Notes: generated by a model from the letters alone, not told the origin. A stretch of 64,000 bases of DNA from Elusimicrobiota bacterium (GCA_026388155.1 JAPLKI010000002.1:39241-103240), one strand, 5' to 3'; counted from the stretch's first letter, positions 8,515 to 18,003 are shown. Numbers and translations are program-made.

Positions 8515-9375
8515 TCAGTCTTTGGGGAGAAACTGGTATATCCTGGCGTCAACAAAGTAGATGGCCGAATCTTCCCTGTTTTCCTCAGGATCGCCATGGA
8601 CGGCGGCCAGGTTTACCGCGTTTTCCAGGTGTTGGCGGTAAATATTAAGGTTGGACTTCGTCATACGGACGGTCAGCCTCTTCAAAGCGATAAGTTTGGA
8701 ACCCTCCAGCCACTTATTACAGTTGTCGCGCAGCGCTTTCCTTATCCCCGCCGTCGCCGGAGTCATGGGCAGCAACTGGATCGTTTTCCCCACGAACTTG
8801 CCTCGCACCTTGTCGCCGGAAAGATCGACCACGCCTCCGTCAGCCAGCGCTTTTAGCGCCTTCCTTACCACTGTAGGCTTAAACTTGGTCGCATCCGACA
8901 ATTCCCTGACCGTGACCCAGCCCGCGGTTTCGTTCAGAAAGGTCTGACAGATGTCGGTCTCCAGATCCCGGGTGCACAATTTCCATTGATCCAGCGTAAG
9001 ATGGACGCTGAGCTGCGCGAGCGCTCTATGGGTCGCCGCCTCGGCCAGCTCCCTGCTGGGGAGATCCACATTAGCGGAGGCCGGGGCTGACAGGCCATTA
9101 AGCAGTTCGTCGGAGCCTGAGAGCGCTATGAAATAGGCCCGTATCAGTTCCTGCGCCTTTGGGGAATACTGCGTAACGCCCAGGGCCGACATGATCGCCT
9201 TGAGGCGCCAGCTCTTGGGCAATTTCTTTCCGCGTTCCATATCCCAATAGCTCATGAACGCAAGCCCCAGGCTTTTGCTCCCGCCTATGTTCTTGAAAAA
9301 TTGGTGGGCGGTGGGGAAGCCCTGCTCTTTTCTGATCCTGGACAAAACTTTGCCGAATGCTTTGCCGTTAGTCAT
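8515..9375 (-). CDS. HTH regulator, TIGR02147-like (paralog 1)
   Basis: This 286-residue protein is translated from the ATG at 9375. The N-terminal 65 residues look like an XRE-type HTH (FGKVLSRIRKEQGF .. FMSYWDMERGKKLP). The middle carries a winged-helix-like stretch (GWVTVRELSDATKFKPTVVRKALKAL). The C-terminus (RMTKSNLNIYRQHLENAVNL .. VDARIYQFLPKD) matches the pattern of TIGR02147/DUF4423 regulators, in which an acidic helix precedes a final YQ(L)xxFPL-like strand. It has no signal peptide and is presumably a cytoplasmic DNA-binding protein. It is about 60 percent identical by eye to the gene ending at 47290. It is divergent from leader copy 2. A TATAAT on its strand (9382-9387) is only 6 bp from the ATG, so the mRNA should be leaderless. 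Confidence 0.8.
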   Translation of the reverse strand: MTNGKAFGKVLSRIRKEQGFPTAHQFFKNIGGSKSLGLAFMSYWDMERGKKLPKSWRLKAIMSALGVTQYSPKAQELIRAYFIALSGSDELLNGLSAPASANVDLPSRELAEAATHRALAQLSVHLTLDQWKLCTRDLETDICQTFLNETAGWVTVRELSDATKFKPTVVRKALKALADGGVVDLSGDKVRGKFVGKTIQLLPMTPATAGIRKALRDNCNKWLEGSKLIALKRLTVRMTKSNLNIYRQHLENAVNLAAVHGDPEENREDSAIYFVDARIYQFLPKD

Positions 9376-9381
9376 GCTCCA

Positions 9382-9387
9382 ATTATA
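9382..9387 (-). promoter_or_regulatory. -10 box of regulator paralog 1 (leaderless)
   Basis: On the minus strand this is a consensus TATAAT, six bases before the ATG at 9375, so transcription should start at or next to the start codon. No ribosome binding site is possible. The palindrome of leader copy 2 (9396-9414) covers the expected -35 position, pointing to autoregulation or activation through that site. Confidence 0.65.
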
Positions 9388-9395
9388 CCATATCA

Positions 9396-9550
9396 GTTCA
9401 GCCATAGGCTTAACTAACGGCATTTTTGATAAGCCGCCGCTCCTGGGTCAAATAACAAGGCCGCTCTGGTTCTTCGGCCTCAGGCAATTCATCGGCAAGC
9501 GGAGTAAACTTATATCGTGAGGTTTTGAGAGCTGCATGACAAGCCTCATT
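9396..9550 (+). promoter_or_regulatory. leader element copy 2 (long form), divergent with regulator 1
   Basis: The palindrome GTTCAGCC-ATA-GGCTTAAC is followed by the third arm TAAGCC, the CCGCTCCTGGGTCAAAT core, the GGCCG..CGGCC hairpin, CCTCA, and TATATCGTGAGGTTTT ending at 9526. The long form continues to AAGCCTCATT, where CCTCA could pair with the TGAGG of the 3' end. It lies 207 bp upstream-to-start between the regulator and the large exported protein at 9583. Confidence 0.85.
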
Positions 9551-9582
9551 AAAGAGGAAACAGATAAGAGGAGAGATCAAGT

Positions 9583-11871
9583 ATGAAAAACTCAGCACTC
9601 GTAAACATGAGGTTTGCAGGCAGCTCAAATCCAGCACCGAGAGGTATTAAATATATGAGAAAGACAACCATGTTACTTTGTTCCTTACTAATGGCCGCGC
9701 CCGGCTTTGCTTTTGCGGGGCAGACGGCTTTGGACGAGCTTAAAGCGATGGCGCAGACCGCGCCCGAAGCGGCGCCGGTCGAACCCGGCTCAGGACACTC
9801 CGGCCAGGTCGCCGCGGCCTCTCCCGCCTGGGCGAATGCGGAAGTGGAAGCAACGCCTCCGGCCGAACAGGGTTTTTGGGAATCATTTGAGGAGGGCGCC
9901 AACCTTCCCGATATGTGCCGGTTCGTTTCCCTTCCCGTCAGTTACGACTATGTCTCAACACTCGGAACTGTAGGCGGTTCGGCCAACAGAAGTTTTTCCA
10001 GCTATCCTAACGGCCAGCTGGCGCTGGTGGATCAGGTCGGCCTTTCCTTAGGTTATGAGCGCGAATCAGGCAAAGCCCTTTTTCAAGGCGGGGAAAAACT
10101 GCTTGCGCTTGCCTCCTCCGGGTTTTCAGTGGTCGGCGGAGTAAATCTTAAGGGTTCTTCAATGGTGGTCCGCCCCCTGGATGGAAAGAAATCCTGCGAC
10201 CAGTTGGAGAAGATAATAAACATTCCTCAATTCAAGACCGCGCTTCCGTTCAGGGCCAATCGCTTCGCGGCCATGCAGGTCGGCGAAGTATGGAAACTGC
10301 CTGTTTCCTTCTGGATGGGCCTTACTCCGACCATCAGCGGCGGATACGGCAATGTCAGCCTCGGGATCTCCCTCGGCGTGGAAAAAGAGGTCGACCACAG
10401 CGTTTCTATCTATCGCATGAACGAAAGCGAATTGCGCGTCCGTCTGCGGCTTGATCAGGCCAGGATCATAAGCTACGGCGCGGAAATAGAAGCCGTCGTC
10501 GTTCCGCTGGAAGACACTTTCATCACGGCGGGCGACGCGCTGATAAAGCTTATGGGGCCGACGGCGGGCCCGGCGGCTGTCAATATGCTGATGCCGTCGC
10601 TTGAAAATTACACCATCGCCAGCCTGGGTATTTCACAGGAACGCGTGAAGGGCAAGAAAGCGCTTCTGGAATTCATTCTTGATCCGAAAGATTCCGCACA
10701 GATGGAAAAACTTTCGGAGATGCTGAACCACGGACAGCTGGGCGCTATCGCGGAGCTGGCCAAAGTGGCCGTAAAACGGGCTTTCCTGCCGGAACATGAC
10801 GGTGAAACGTCCGAGGCGCTTCTTATGCAGGCGACCAACCGCTGGGAAGCCAGGCTCGGAGTGTCTTCTTCATATAACGGCGTGGACAGGACAAGGGAAG
10901 TAAACACGAACATACATATTCATGTGCCCATACTCGCGAACTACCAGCGCATTTACGGCACGACTTATCAGCATATACACACTCCCGGCTCGAACGAGAC
11001 ACTGCATGTTCACGAAAACACGCTGGAGCGCAGCGGCGGATACCTGGATGTCCCCTTTCAGGGCACGACCTTTAAGCATAACCGCGCCAGAGCGATCGCC
11101 GTGTTCAATAAAGAGGTATCCGGCAAGGTAAGCCAGCCGGTGCTGAAATATGAGCACTTCGAAGCCGAAATGAGGCATACCAAGGATGCGGCGCGCAGAA
11201 TGCTTGAAAACGCCAACGATGTAATGCGCTATGCCGGAGCAAAAGGCGGCGTATTGAACCCCGCGGCTGCCATACCGCTGAACGAACTGCAGAGAGACAC
11301 GCCCCAGCACGAGGGGCGCAGCAACAACTCGGCTTACATGACCTTCGCCATGGTAGTGAACGAAAAAGGCGTGCAGGATATAATTAACGCGGATGAAAGG
11401 TTGGTCGTAAAAGCCTACATCAACACCCTGAGCGCGGACGAAAAGATAATGATGCGGGACCAGATCAGGCCGGACGGCTCTATCAACTACACGCCGGTGG
11501 CCGGCAGTTCTGAGAGCACTGTAAAGCATCATCTCACTAAAGCCCTGAGGATACTGGGCGATATCCAGCAGGCGCGCATAGGGCCCGGCGGCTACTCCGC
11601 TAACTGGAAAGAGCAGTCCGAGAAGCTGTCCAAGATGATCAGCGGCGACAGCAAAAGCGACCTGAAATACGACGAGGTGCTTAAGGTTCTGGTGCAGCTG
11701 ACCGACCTTCAAAATGTGCAGGCCGAAATAGCGTATTACGAGCTGTCCGGCGGACATACGGATGTGGCGGCGGCCAAGGAATTCAACGGTGAAAACCCCG
11801 CCTTTCAAAGCGCCGGCGAGTATGATGCGACGGTTGAGCACTTTGATGACCCGGCCGTGAATACGGACTGA
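9583..11871 (+). CDS. large exported protein of unknown function
   Basis: This is a 762-residue protein that I do not recognise. The start at 9583 follows AGAGGAGAG. It gives an unusually long n-region of about 25 residues before the hydrophobic core (MRKTTMLLCSLLMAAPGFAFA). A second ATG at 9655 with GAGAGG upstream is a possible alternative. The mature protein begins GQTALDELKAMAQ, the island-typical amphipathic segment, then a Pro/Ala linker. Residues 105-300 are rich in Gly and alternating hydrophobics and look beta-sheet-like. A His-rich part around 440-490 (NIHIHVPI, YQHIHTPG, LHVHEN) could bind metal. The C-terminal 200 residues are helical. The gene at 22409 carries a truncated copy of its N-terminus. 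Confidence 0.75.
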   Translation: MKNSALVNMRFAGSSNPAPRGIKYMRKTTMLLCSLLMAAPGFAFAGQTALDELKAMAQTAPEAAPVEPGSGHSGQVAAASPAWANAEVEATPPAEQGFWESFEEGANLPDMCRFVSLPVSYDYVSTLGTVGGSANRSFSSYPNGQLALVDQVGLSLGYERESGKALFQGGEKLLALASSGFSVVGGVNLKGSSMVVRPLDGKKSCDQLEKIINIPQFKTALPFRANRFAAMQVGEVWKLPVSFWMGLTPTISGGYGNVSLGISLGVEKEVDHSVSIYRMNESELRVRLRLDQARIISYGAEIEAVVVPLEDTFITAGDALIKLMGPTAGPAAVNMLMPSLENYTIASLGISQERVKGKKALLEFILDPKDSAQMEKLSEMLNHGQLGAIAELAKVAVKRAFLPEHDGETSEALLMQATNRWEARLGVSSSYNGVDRTREVNTNIHIHVPILANYQRIYGTTYQHIHTPGSNETLHVHENTLERSGGYLDVPFQGTTFKHNRARAIAVFNKEVSGKVSQPVLKYEHFEAEMRHTKDAARRMLENANDVMRYAGAKGGVLNPAAAIPLNELQRDTPQHEGRSNNSAYMTFAMVVNEKGVQDIINADERLVVKAYINTLSADEKIMMRDQIRPDGSINYTPVAGSSESTVKHHLTKALRILGDIQQARIGPGGYSANWKEQSEKLSKMISGDSKSDLKYDEVLKVLVQLTDLQNVQAEIAYYELSGGHTDVAAAKEFNGENPAFQSAGEYDATVEHFDDPAVNTD

Positions 11872-11953
11872 ACTGAAAGATCATATCCGCGCCCGGGTCC
11901 TATGACTCAGGCGCGGGTTAAGACCTAAAAATCAAACGAAACAGGAGAGTATG

Positions 11954-13078
11954 ATGAAACTGAATAAACTGAAAGTTACGCTCGGAGTTCTCGCAGTTTA
12001 CGCCGCGGCATACGGCCCTATGGCCTACGCGTGGAAGAGCCTGCCGTTACAGGCTCACACGAACATTATGCAGGCCGCTTTGGATAAGATAGACAAGTCC
12101 GAATATCCGGATCTTGCTACTTTTCAAGATAAACTTCGGGAGGGCGCTAATGATGAGAGCTGGCATACAGTAGACAGCCCGAACGGCGGCAAACCGAAAG
12201 ACATCTGGCTCGGGGCAAAAACCGAGGACGCGGGCGGCGTGCTTGGCAATTACGCGGCCTTTGATCTTGAGCATGCGTACAGGCGTATCGGTTCTATCTG
12301 CCACTTAACGGAGGATCAGGCTTCTCCGCCGCACGCGGCCAATGTGCAGCACGGGTTGTTCGACAGGTTTGAGACCGCAGCCGGCGATTACTCGGCTCCC
12401 CTGTACAATGTGCCGGCCGATGCCGGTGCTAAAGAGCCGTACGTCTATTATCAGGAAACGCAGGATGCCACGCGCCGCCTGCTTGGCTCCTGGGTAAATC
12501 CGGAAACGAACAGGCCTTACTGGGTTGAAGATCCGGATTCGGGCGTTAAGCTTGGCCAGGACACTACATTCGGCGTGTTTGGCGGCTACGGGGGAGGAGA
12601 GGATTCTTTCCCGGTTACTCATTCCGAAAGCCGGATTCACTCGATAGTGGATGGGCAGTTCCAGTTAGCCGCCAAGGCCACGCTGAATATCATTATAGCG
12701 GCCTCAAAAAGACTGCCGCCGCTTGTTTCCGATCTGGCCGCTGTCAATACGGGCGGCGGTGTTGAGATCAGCTTCAACGCCGGAGACAACCGCTCCAGTC
12801 AGATCAAGTACCAGGTGGGCGTTTACCAGCACAGTCAGTTATTGGGCCTTATCAAGGAAGATGTTCTTGAGCTTGTCCGGCCTGGGGCGTACGGTCTGCC
12901 CTTGGGCGGCAGGGTGTCGTTGGTTTGGGATGGAACTGTGCAGGGCCATAAGCTGACCGCCGGTGATTACATGGTGCAGGTGATACTCACCGACTCGGAC
13001 AATAACAGCACTCCGGACAGTGTGAACACGGATAAATCGCCTTTTAACAGTACGAAAGTGGATGTTTCTCTGCACTAG
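11954..13078 (+). CDS. exported zinc phospholipase C-like protein with Ig-like tail
   Basis: Start chosen at the second of two adjacent ATGs (11951, 11954) because it is better spaced from AGGAGAG. The signal peptide ends ..GPMAYA, so the mature protein would begin with Trp (WKSLPLQAHT). In zinc-dependent phospholipase C the N-terminal Trp is itself a zinc ligand. The His/Asp/Glu pattern of that family follows: LPLQAHTNI, HLTEDQASPPHAANVQHGLFDRFE. The enzyme family releases diacylglycerol from phospholipids. From about residue 265 a FlgD-like Ig domain (ISFNAGDNRS .. LTAGDYMVQVILTD) is appended. The related gene at 13414 follows. Substrate not determinable. Confidence 0.78.
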   Translation: MKLNKLKVTLGVLAVYAAAYGPMAYAWKSLPLQAHTNIMQAALDKIDKSEYPDLATFQDKLREGANDESWHTVDSPNGGKPKDIWLGAKTEDAGGVLGNYAAFDLEHAYRRIGSICHLTEDQASPPHAANVQHGLFDRFETAAGDYSAPLYNVPADAGAKEPYVYYQETQDATRRLLGSWVNPETNRPYWVEDPDSGVKLGQDTTFGVFGGYGGGEDSFPVTHSESRIHSIVDGQFQLAAKATLNIIIAASKRLPPLVSDLAAVNTGGGVEISFNAGDNRSSQIKYQVGVYQHSQLLGLIKEDVLELVRPGAYGLPLGGRVSLVWDGTVQGHKLTAGDYMVQVILTDSDNNSTPDSVNTDKSPFNSTKVDVSLH

Positions 13079-13413
13079 CCTGAAAAATTCAGTTGAATTT
13101 TTCCCTTCGCGGAGCTCAGGTGCGCTTCGCGCGGCATACGCCCTCGCAAATTCTGCGCGCAATGCGCTTGATTTGCGACCCGCAAAGCGGGGAATCCTGC
13201 ATACTTTTGTTCCTTAGTAACGGTCGTGATCTTTAGGTGTGCAATTTGCCGGAAGTCCCCGGGCATTTCAGCCCGGGGATGAGCGGCGGACCGGACCGGC
13301 GCGAAGCGGAAGCCGGTTTTCGCATAGCCTGGCTACGCGAAAGGTCTGAGATCCCGTGCTTCAGTCCGGAAAGTGGTTTTACCATATTTTCAGGGGAGGT
13401 CTTTATAAACTTT
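13079..13413. other. intergenic stretch rich in palindromes
   Basis: No gene is supported here. Three inverted repeats are visible: AAATTCA/TGAATTT just after the stop codon with a T run, TCCCCGGGC/GCCCGGGGA at 13256-13279, and a nested palindrome TTTCGC-TAGCC/GGCTA-GCGAAA around 13318-13342. It may be a REP-like cluster. The ribosome binding site GGGGAGG of the next gene is at 13393-13399. Confidence 0.55.
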
Positions 13414-14511
13414 ATGCCAAAAACATTCTTCCATTCAAGTCGTTTAGCGGTTTTGTACGCCTTCACACTGTTCCTTGCTTCTCCGACCGGAGCCTGGAGC
13501 TGGGATCAATTTGGGAAGTACATATACGATTCCCACAGTGTGTTGACATGGTCCGCGATCGAAGGCGCGAATAACGCCTTACGCGGCACGAAAAACGCGC
13601 CCATAGAGGCCTGGCTTAAGCAGCTTAACCAAAAGCCGGTCATAGGGCTTGTTCCGAAAGATTTTGAGTTGAATATGAAAACATTGAAAGGCGGTTTTTA
13701 TCAGATCGATGATTTCAAAGATTTAACGCTTTTAACTTCCAACAGGCTTCAGCTGGGAAATGTCGCGGCTGACTATCCGTATCGCCTGAACATGCCCGGA
13801 ACCTCCAAGTCCGCGCTCTTCAGGTTTTACAGCCGGGTCTGGTCCGAGCAGCTTGGGGTTGAACTGGCCGAATCGACATACGAGAACTTCAATCCGACCG
13901 GCATGGGCATGCCCGTTCATTTCTTAAGGTCTTATCAGGAAACCGGCGGGACTCCCCCTGTTAAGCTTGACTCGGCGCGCCAATCCTGCGATAAAGCGGT
14001 AAGCCTGGTTGAAAAGTTCACGGAAAGCGCCTGGAAGGAATGGCTGAGGGGAAATAACGCCGCCGACAAAAGCGAAGCTTTGCACGCTTACGAACTTATG
14101 TATTTCGCGCTTGGGGTGGCCGCGCATACCATAGAGGATTCTTTTACGCCCGCGCACACGCAGAGGTCGGTTGAAGATCCTCGCGTTATAGAGGACCTGT
14201 GCTACTATTACGACAACAATCTTTTGCCGCCGGCCGCGGCGGGGGCCTGCGTTCATCTTTTTGGGTTTAACGCCGACCCGAGAGACAGCATACATTTTAA
14301 AGGGGACGATAGATATCCAAGCACCGCCGTTCCCGCCAGGCTGGCGGCCCAGGCCGCTCAGGCGTACCTTACGGGCTTCGGCGAACAGGCTCTTGACGAG
14401 TTTTCCGGCCTCAGGTCCCGTTCACTGCCCGAAGTCATGGAAGAGTTCCTGGTAAGCGGCAGGTATGTAGGTCAGGGTTATTTTGACTGTTCAAAGCTGC
14501 CGGTAAAATAG
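13414..14511 (+). CDS. exported phospholipase C/S1-P1-fold protein
   Basis: The frame is open upstream to 13237, but the ATG at 13414, with GGGGAGG 14 bases before it, gives a clean signal peptide ending ..SPTGA. The mature protein would start WSWDQFG, again with the N-terminal Trp typical of zinc phospholipase C. Candidate zinc ligands are in DSHSVLTWSAI and ALGVAAHTIEDSFTPAHTQRS. The H-x3-D and P-x-H pattern parallels the preceding gene (HLTEDQASPPHAAN), so the two are distant paralogs or share a fold. It lacks the Ig-like tail. The role is inferred as phospholipid or phosphodiester cleavage. Confidence 0.7.
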   Translation: MPKTFFHSSRLAVLYAFTLFLASPTGAWSWDQFGKYIYDSHSVLTWSAIEGANNALRGTKNAPIEAWLKQLNQKPVIGLVPKDFELNMKTLKGGFYQIDDFKDLTLLTSNRLQLGNVAADYPYRLNMPGTSKSALFRFYSRVWSEQLGVELAESTYENFNPTGMGMPVHFLRSYQETGGTPPVKLDSARQSCDKAVSLVEKFTESAWKEWLRGNNAADKSEALHAYELMYFALGVAAHTIEDSFTPAHTQRSVEDPRVIEDLCYYYDNNLLPPAAAGACVHLFGFNADPRDSIHFKGDDRYPSTAVPARLAAQAAQAYLTGFGEQALDEFSGLRSRSLPEVMEEFLVSGRYVGQGYFDCSKLPVK

Positions 14512-14583
14512 GATATTAACCGCCCCGGGGGCCAAATTACTGTCCTTGTAAAGATGCAGCTAACTTATCGGGAGGAATAAATA

Positions 14584-15441
14584 ATGAAACCTATAAATAA
14601 AAAAATAAAGTATTTAAGTTTAATAGCAATGATCCCGCTGCTGGGGCTGAATTCGTTCGCCGCCAAAAATCTGCTTATTTCCGATATCGACGACACTATC
14701 AAAAAAACCGGCATTCATAGCAGCGGCGTCGTTGCCCATGCCGCGGGAACCACCAACGAATTCGCCGGCATGAGCATACTCTATAACAGCTATGCCAGAA
14801 GTAATGGAACGTCCGGCAAGGTCGAGTATTTAACGGCGGCGCCGGAGTTGGTGGATAATTTAGGGATTAGTTTTTTGCGGGAGGCCGGATTCCCTCCAGG
14901 GCGCGGAACAATAGCGGACTTCGTAGTGAGCGGGAGAAATCCCCGGATGGAAAGCTCGGGCGAATTTAAAGCCCGCAAACTTATTGAAATTTATCAGCGG
15001 GAAAAGCCCGAATTAATGATCCTTGTCGGTGACAATGGCGAGCAGGATATCGACGCTTACGGCGAGCTTATGAGGTATGTCGCGGACCATAACGGCGCAA
15101 CCAGGGTCTATTCGTTCATTCACCATGTTTATGAGGTGATGGGAAAGGCGATCCCTTCCGGGCATATCCCATTCGTAACTTCCGCAGACCTGGCGGTCCA
15201 GTTCGCGAACCGCGGGTGGATAAAAGAAGATGGCCTGATGCGCGTTCTGGGGGAAATAGAATATGACAGCGGCGCCGGACAGTTCGCAAAAGAAGTGGTG
15301 CCGGCCTTTATGGAGTGCGCGTCGTTCAATGCCTGGCCTGAGATCAGTTCAGGGGTTCTGGCCCAAGCTCCGAACGCTTCAGCTATGATCGGAAGCTACG
15401 CGCAAGTTAAGGCGAACGTGAAAAATTTGTGTCAAAAGTAA
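14584..15441 (+). CDS. exported APP1-like phosphatidate phosphatase domain protein
   Basis: After a signal peptide (.. LIAMIPLLGLNSFA) the protein starts with the HAD-type motif LLISDIDDTIKKTG. Asp34, Asp36 and Thr38 form the DxDxT signature, matching the APP1/DUF2183 family, which dephosphorylates phosphatidic acid to diacylglycerol. A second motif, LVGDNGEQDIDAYGE, provides the acidic metal ligands. In most bacteria the domain is cytoplasmic or attached to other domains, so a stand-alone exported version is unusual. It follows two phospholipase C-like genes and a phospholipase D in the same stretch, so a common phospholipid-degrading route is plausible. Ribosome binding site GGGAGG at 14570. 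Confidence 0.82.
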   Translation: MKPINKKIKYLSLIAMIPLLGLNSFAAKNLLISDIDDTIKKTGIHSSGVVAHAAGTTNEFAGMSILYNSYARSNGTSGKVEYLTAAPELVDNLGISFLREAGFPPGRGTIADFVVSGRNPRMESSGEFKARKLIEIYQREKPELMILVGDNGEQDIDAYGELMRYVADHNGATRVYSFIHHVYEVMGKAIPSGHIPFVTSADLAVQFANRGWIKEDGLMRVLGEIEYDSGAGQFAKEVVPAFMECASFNAWPEISSGVLAQAPNASAMIGSYAQVKANVKNLCQK

Positions 15442-15677
15442 TTATCAAGAACATGAGGGTTGCGGCGTATGCCGGCGGCTATTTTAAAAGCGGCACATTC
15501 TCTTCCAAATACGAGATGTGTTCCGGCTTTACGCCGGCAACCCGGGGTATTGGGAAGGCCGGGCTGCGCGAATGGGCGTTTTACTGCCTAGCGGGCGGCC
15601 AATGGAATATGCTGCGGCACGAAGTATTATACGGTCAATGTCATAAACTTTTAAGGGAGGACATAAAATAATAACCC

Positions 15678-16649
15678 ATGACAAAAATATTTTTTCTTAT
15701 TCTTTCCTGCTGTTGTCTCCAGGCGCCGGTATACGCCTTCGGCCATGCGGCGGAATTTGAATGTCCGGCCGCTTCTTCAGCGGGGGAAACGCCGCTTGAT
15801 TGTCCATGGGCCGGCGCGGCCCGCCTGATGGAAGCGAAGGCCGCCGCGAAAGAGCCGCTGGGCCCGGTCTTTTCCACCTATACCCCCGGCATACTGAAAC
15901 AGCTGGCCGCGGACCGGTCCGACCCCGTACTTGCGCGGCTCTGGGGCGAGAGCATTAATTTTGACGAGATGGCTGACGCCATAATCGTAAACCCCGACAT
16001 TCTTGTTTTCCTGGCCGATGAACTGGGAACGGCCCGGCCGAAGGGCCGCGTCTCACACGCGGGGATGGAACATACTTACGGCTACCTCTTCAGCCTGCTT
16101 GAAACCAAGTTCGGGTTCAAGCGTGCCCGCTGGGTCAGGGATGACATCGAGGCGGGCCTCGGCCTGCCGCGCGGGCTTATCGGCCCGGATCCCGCCGAAG
16201 GCACACTTTTAAGCAATGTAACCTGCCTGGCCGGCGGCATAGCCTTGAAAGACGACGCGGCCGCGGCGGCGCTTCTCGCCAAGACGGCCTGCCCCGACAT
16301 TTTGAGAAAATACGCCGCCATTCGTATTCCGCGCTCCCGGCTGGTGGAGACGGTGGAGTTGGCGGGAAAGAGAAAGGTTTCGCTGCGCACCGACCTTGTG
16401 TCCTTCAGCACGACCTCGGCTGACGGGAACTCTCACCTGCTCATATATTCGGTCTATGATTCCGTTCTGGATCAGGCAGCGCTAATAACGGCCTTCCCCG
16501 TAGACGCGGCTTTCGTTCGGAGGACGCTGGACTCTAAAGCCCTGGGGGCCGGAAAGCCGGTCCAGACCCGCTATAACGCCTGGGTGGAGGGTCTCAGCGG
16601 CAAGAAACCCGTTAAAGGTCTGCGGGAAGTAATACGGATGGACGAATGA
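15678..16649 (+). CDS. exported hypothetical protein
   Basis: This 323-residue protein is not recognised. Residues 1-20 (MTKIFFLILSCCCLQAPVYA) form a signal peptide. The mature part has four cysteines, an HAGMEHTYGYLFSLLETKFG helix with two His and a Glu, and a beta-rich C-terminus. HAGMEHTYG might be a metal or catalytic site but matches no family I can name. The spacer from GGGAGG (15654-15659) to the ATG is long, about 18 bases, so initiation may be weak. It is followed at 33 bp by another unrecognised exported protein, probably in the same operon. Confidence 0.65.
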   Translation: MTKIFFLILSCCCLQAPVYAFGHAAEFECPAASSAGETPLDCPWAGAARLMEAKAAAKEPLGPVFSTYTPGILKQLAADRSDPVLARLWGESINFDEMADAIIVNPDILVFLADELGTARPKGRVSHAGMEHTYGYLFSLLETKFGFKRARWVRDDIEAGLGLPRGLIGPDPAEGTLLSNVTCLAGGIALKDDAAAAALLAKTACPDILRKYAAIRIPRSRLVETVELAGKRKVSLRTDLVSFSTTSADGNSHLLIYSVYDSVLDQAALITAFPVDAAFVRRTLDSKALGAGKPVQTRYNAWVEGLSGKKPVKGLREVIRMDE

Positions 16650-16682
16650 AAAAACTATCCGGTTTCTGAACGAGGTGATTAT

Positions 16683-17963
16683 ATGCCGTGCGGGAAAAAT
16701 AAGTTTTGGCTTTATCCGCTCTTTGTGGTTTATTTTTCGGGCGCTGCGGCCGCACACGCGGCCGGGGCCCATACGGCGAAGAAAGCGGAACTGGTCGGGC
16801 CGGAATATCTTCTTCACTCCGGCGCCAGGTCTGTGTTGATGGAGGATGTCAACCAGCATGGTATCGCGCAGGACGTCTGGGATAAATTCATTATGGCAGG
16901 GGATGGCAACTATGACGGACTCCCTTCTTTCCGCCGCGGCCTTTACGGGGTCGTTGCCGGAGATCTTTCGCTGATATCCCTTTATGGCTATGATCAATGG
17001 GTAAAAGGCCGGGAAGACTGGGTGATGATCGTCCATTTGAAAGATGAGTGCCGCCAAAAAAGTTCAGTGGTTGAGAATTACGAAGTTATCTCCGATGAGC
17101 CTCCGGTGACGGACCCTTTTACCATATGGCTGTACGAACAAAAAAAAGAAAAGACACTGATACCTGAGACCATGGAACCCTGCCTCGAAGCGGGTATTCA
17201 GAAATTCTGGAACGTGGGGACCTTTTATAGTTTAAACAAAGCCGATGAGAAAACAAAACAAAGATCGAGAACTTGCGGCGGGGTCGTTCATGATTTTTTG
17301 GATCAGACGGGAGCCAAACTGGTGACGGATCCGGTTAACGGGGAGCCCTATGACAACGCAAGCTGGGCCATCAGGGACCGCTCTTGCATAGAGGACATTA
17401 CCGGCACTCCGGAAGATCTTTTTCAGGCTGTTTTTTTGGGAAAATTGAATAAGCATAGAACGCCAATAGACTTATTCGGAGCGGGGTCCATAAAGCCATA
17501 CAATCGCCCGTCGGCTACCCTGTTGCTCATGATAAACATCTTTGGCGAAGCTCCGGGGTTCTTAACGGCGGACTGGAATCATGTGGTCAGGACTTTCATG
17601 ACCAAAACCGGATTTCAGTACACGGACCAGCTTCTGCCGGGATTTAACGAAGAGCCGCATTCCATTCGGAACGTCGAATTCGAGGTGGTCGGTTACTATC
17701 TGTTGAACTATACCGCTGGATGCGCGAAGAAAAACCGTCTCGTTGAGTTGCAAGGCCTTTATAAAAGTTACGCGGACTGGTATTTCGCCCGCAATAACAA
17801 AATTTGCGGGCCCCGGGACCTGAACGATCCCGTTTGCCGCTGGGGAAGCGTTCCGGCCATGGCCGGGGACGGTTCCCGCCCGGACCTTACGGACTGGGAT
17901 CATGTATCCTCCGTGCTTTCGCTTCTGAAAGAGGTCAAGGGCCTTTGTGTTTCGTCCAGGTAA
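16683..17963 (+). CDS. exported hypothetical protein
   Basis: This 426-residue protein is not recognised. A signal peptide (.. FWLYPLFVVYFSGAAAAHA) precedes a mature domain rich in Trp, Tyr and Asp with about nine cysteines, consistent with an extracytoplasmic disulphide-containing protein. The ribosome binding site is GAGGTGATTAT before the ATG. It follows the hypothetical protein at 15678. After its stop comes a decayed leader-element relic (18004-18035), marking the next transcription unit. Confidence 0.65.
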   Translation: MPCGKNKFWLYPLFVVYFSGAAAAHAAGAHTAKKAELVGPEYLLHSGARSVLMEDVNQHGIAQDVWDKFIMAGDGNYDGLPSFRRGLYGVVAGDLSLISLYGYDQWVKGREDWVMIVHLKDECRQKSSVVENYEVISDEPPVTDPFTIWLYEQKKEKTLIPETMEPCLEAGIQKFWNVGTFYSLNKADEKTKQRSRTCGGVVHDFLDQTGAKLVTDPVNGEPYDNASWAIRDRSCIEDITGTPEDLFQAVFLGKLNKHRTPIDLFGAGSIKPYNRPSATLLLMINIFGEAPGFLTADWNHVVRTFMTKTGFQYTDQLLPGFNEEPHSIRNVEFEVVGYYLLNYTAGCAKKNRLVELQGLYKSYADWYFARNNKICGPRDLNDPVCRWGSVPAMAGDGSRPDLTDWDHVSSVLSLLKEVKGLCVSSR

Positions 17964-18003
17964 ACACGGGCAGGACCGGCCCGTCCGGCGGGTAATGCCA
18001 GAA

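Noticed and set aside
15429..15671. 80-codon frame after the APP1-like gene
   Set aside because: It overlaps the preceding gene's end, has no ribosome binding site, and its composition does not look coding.
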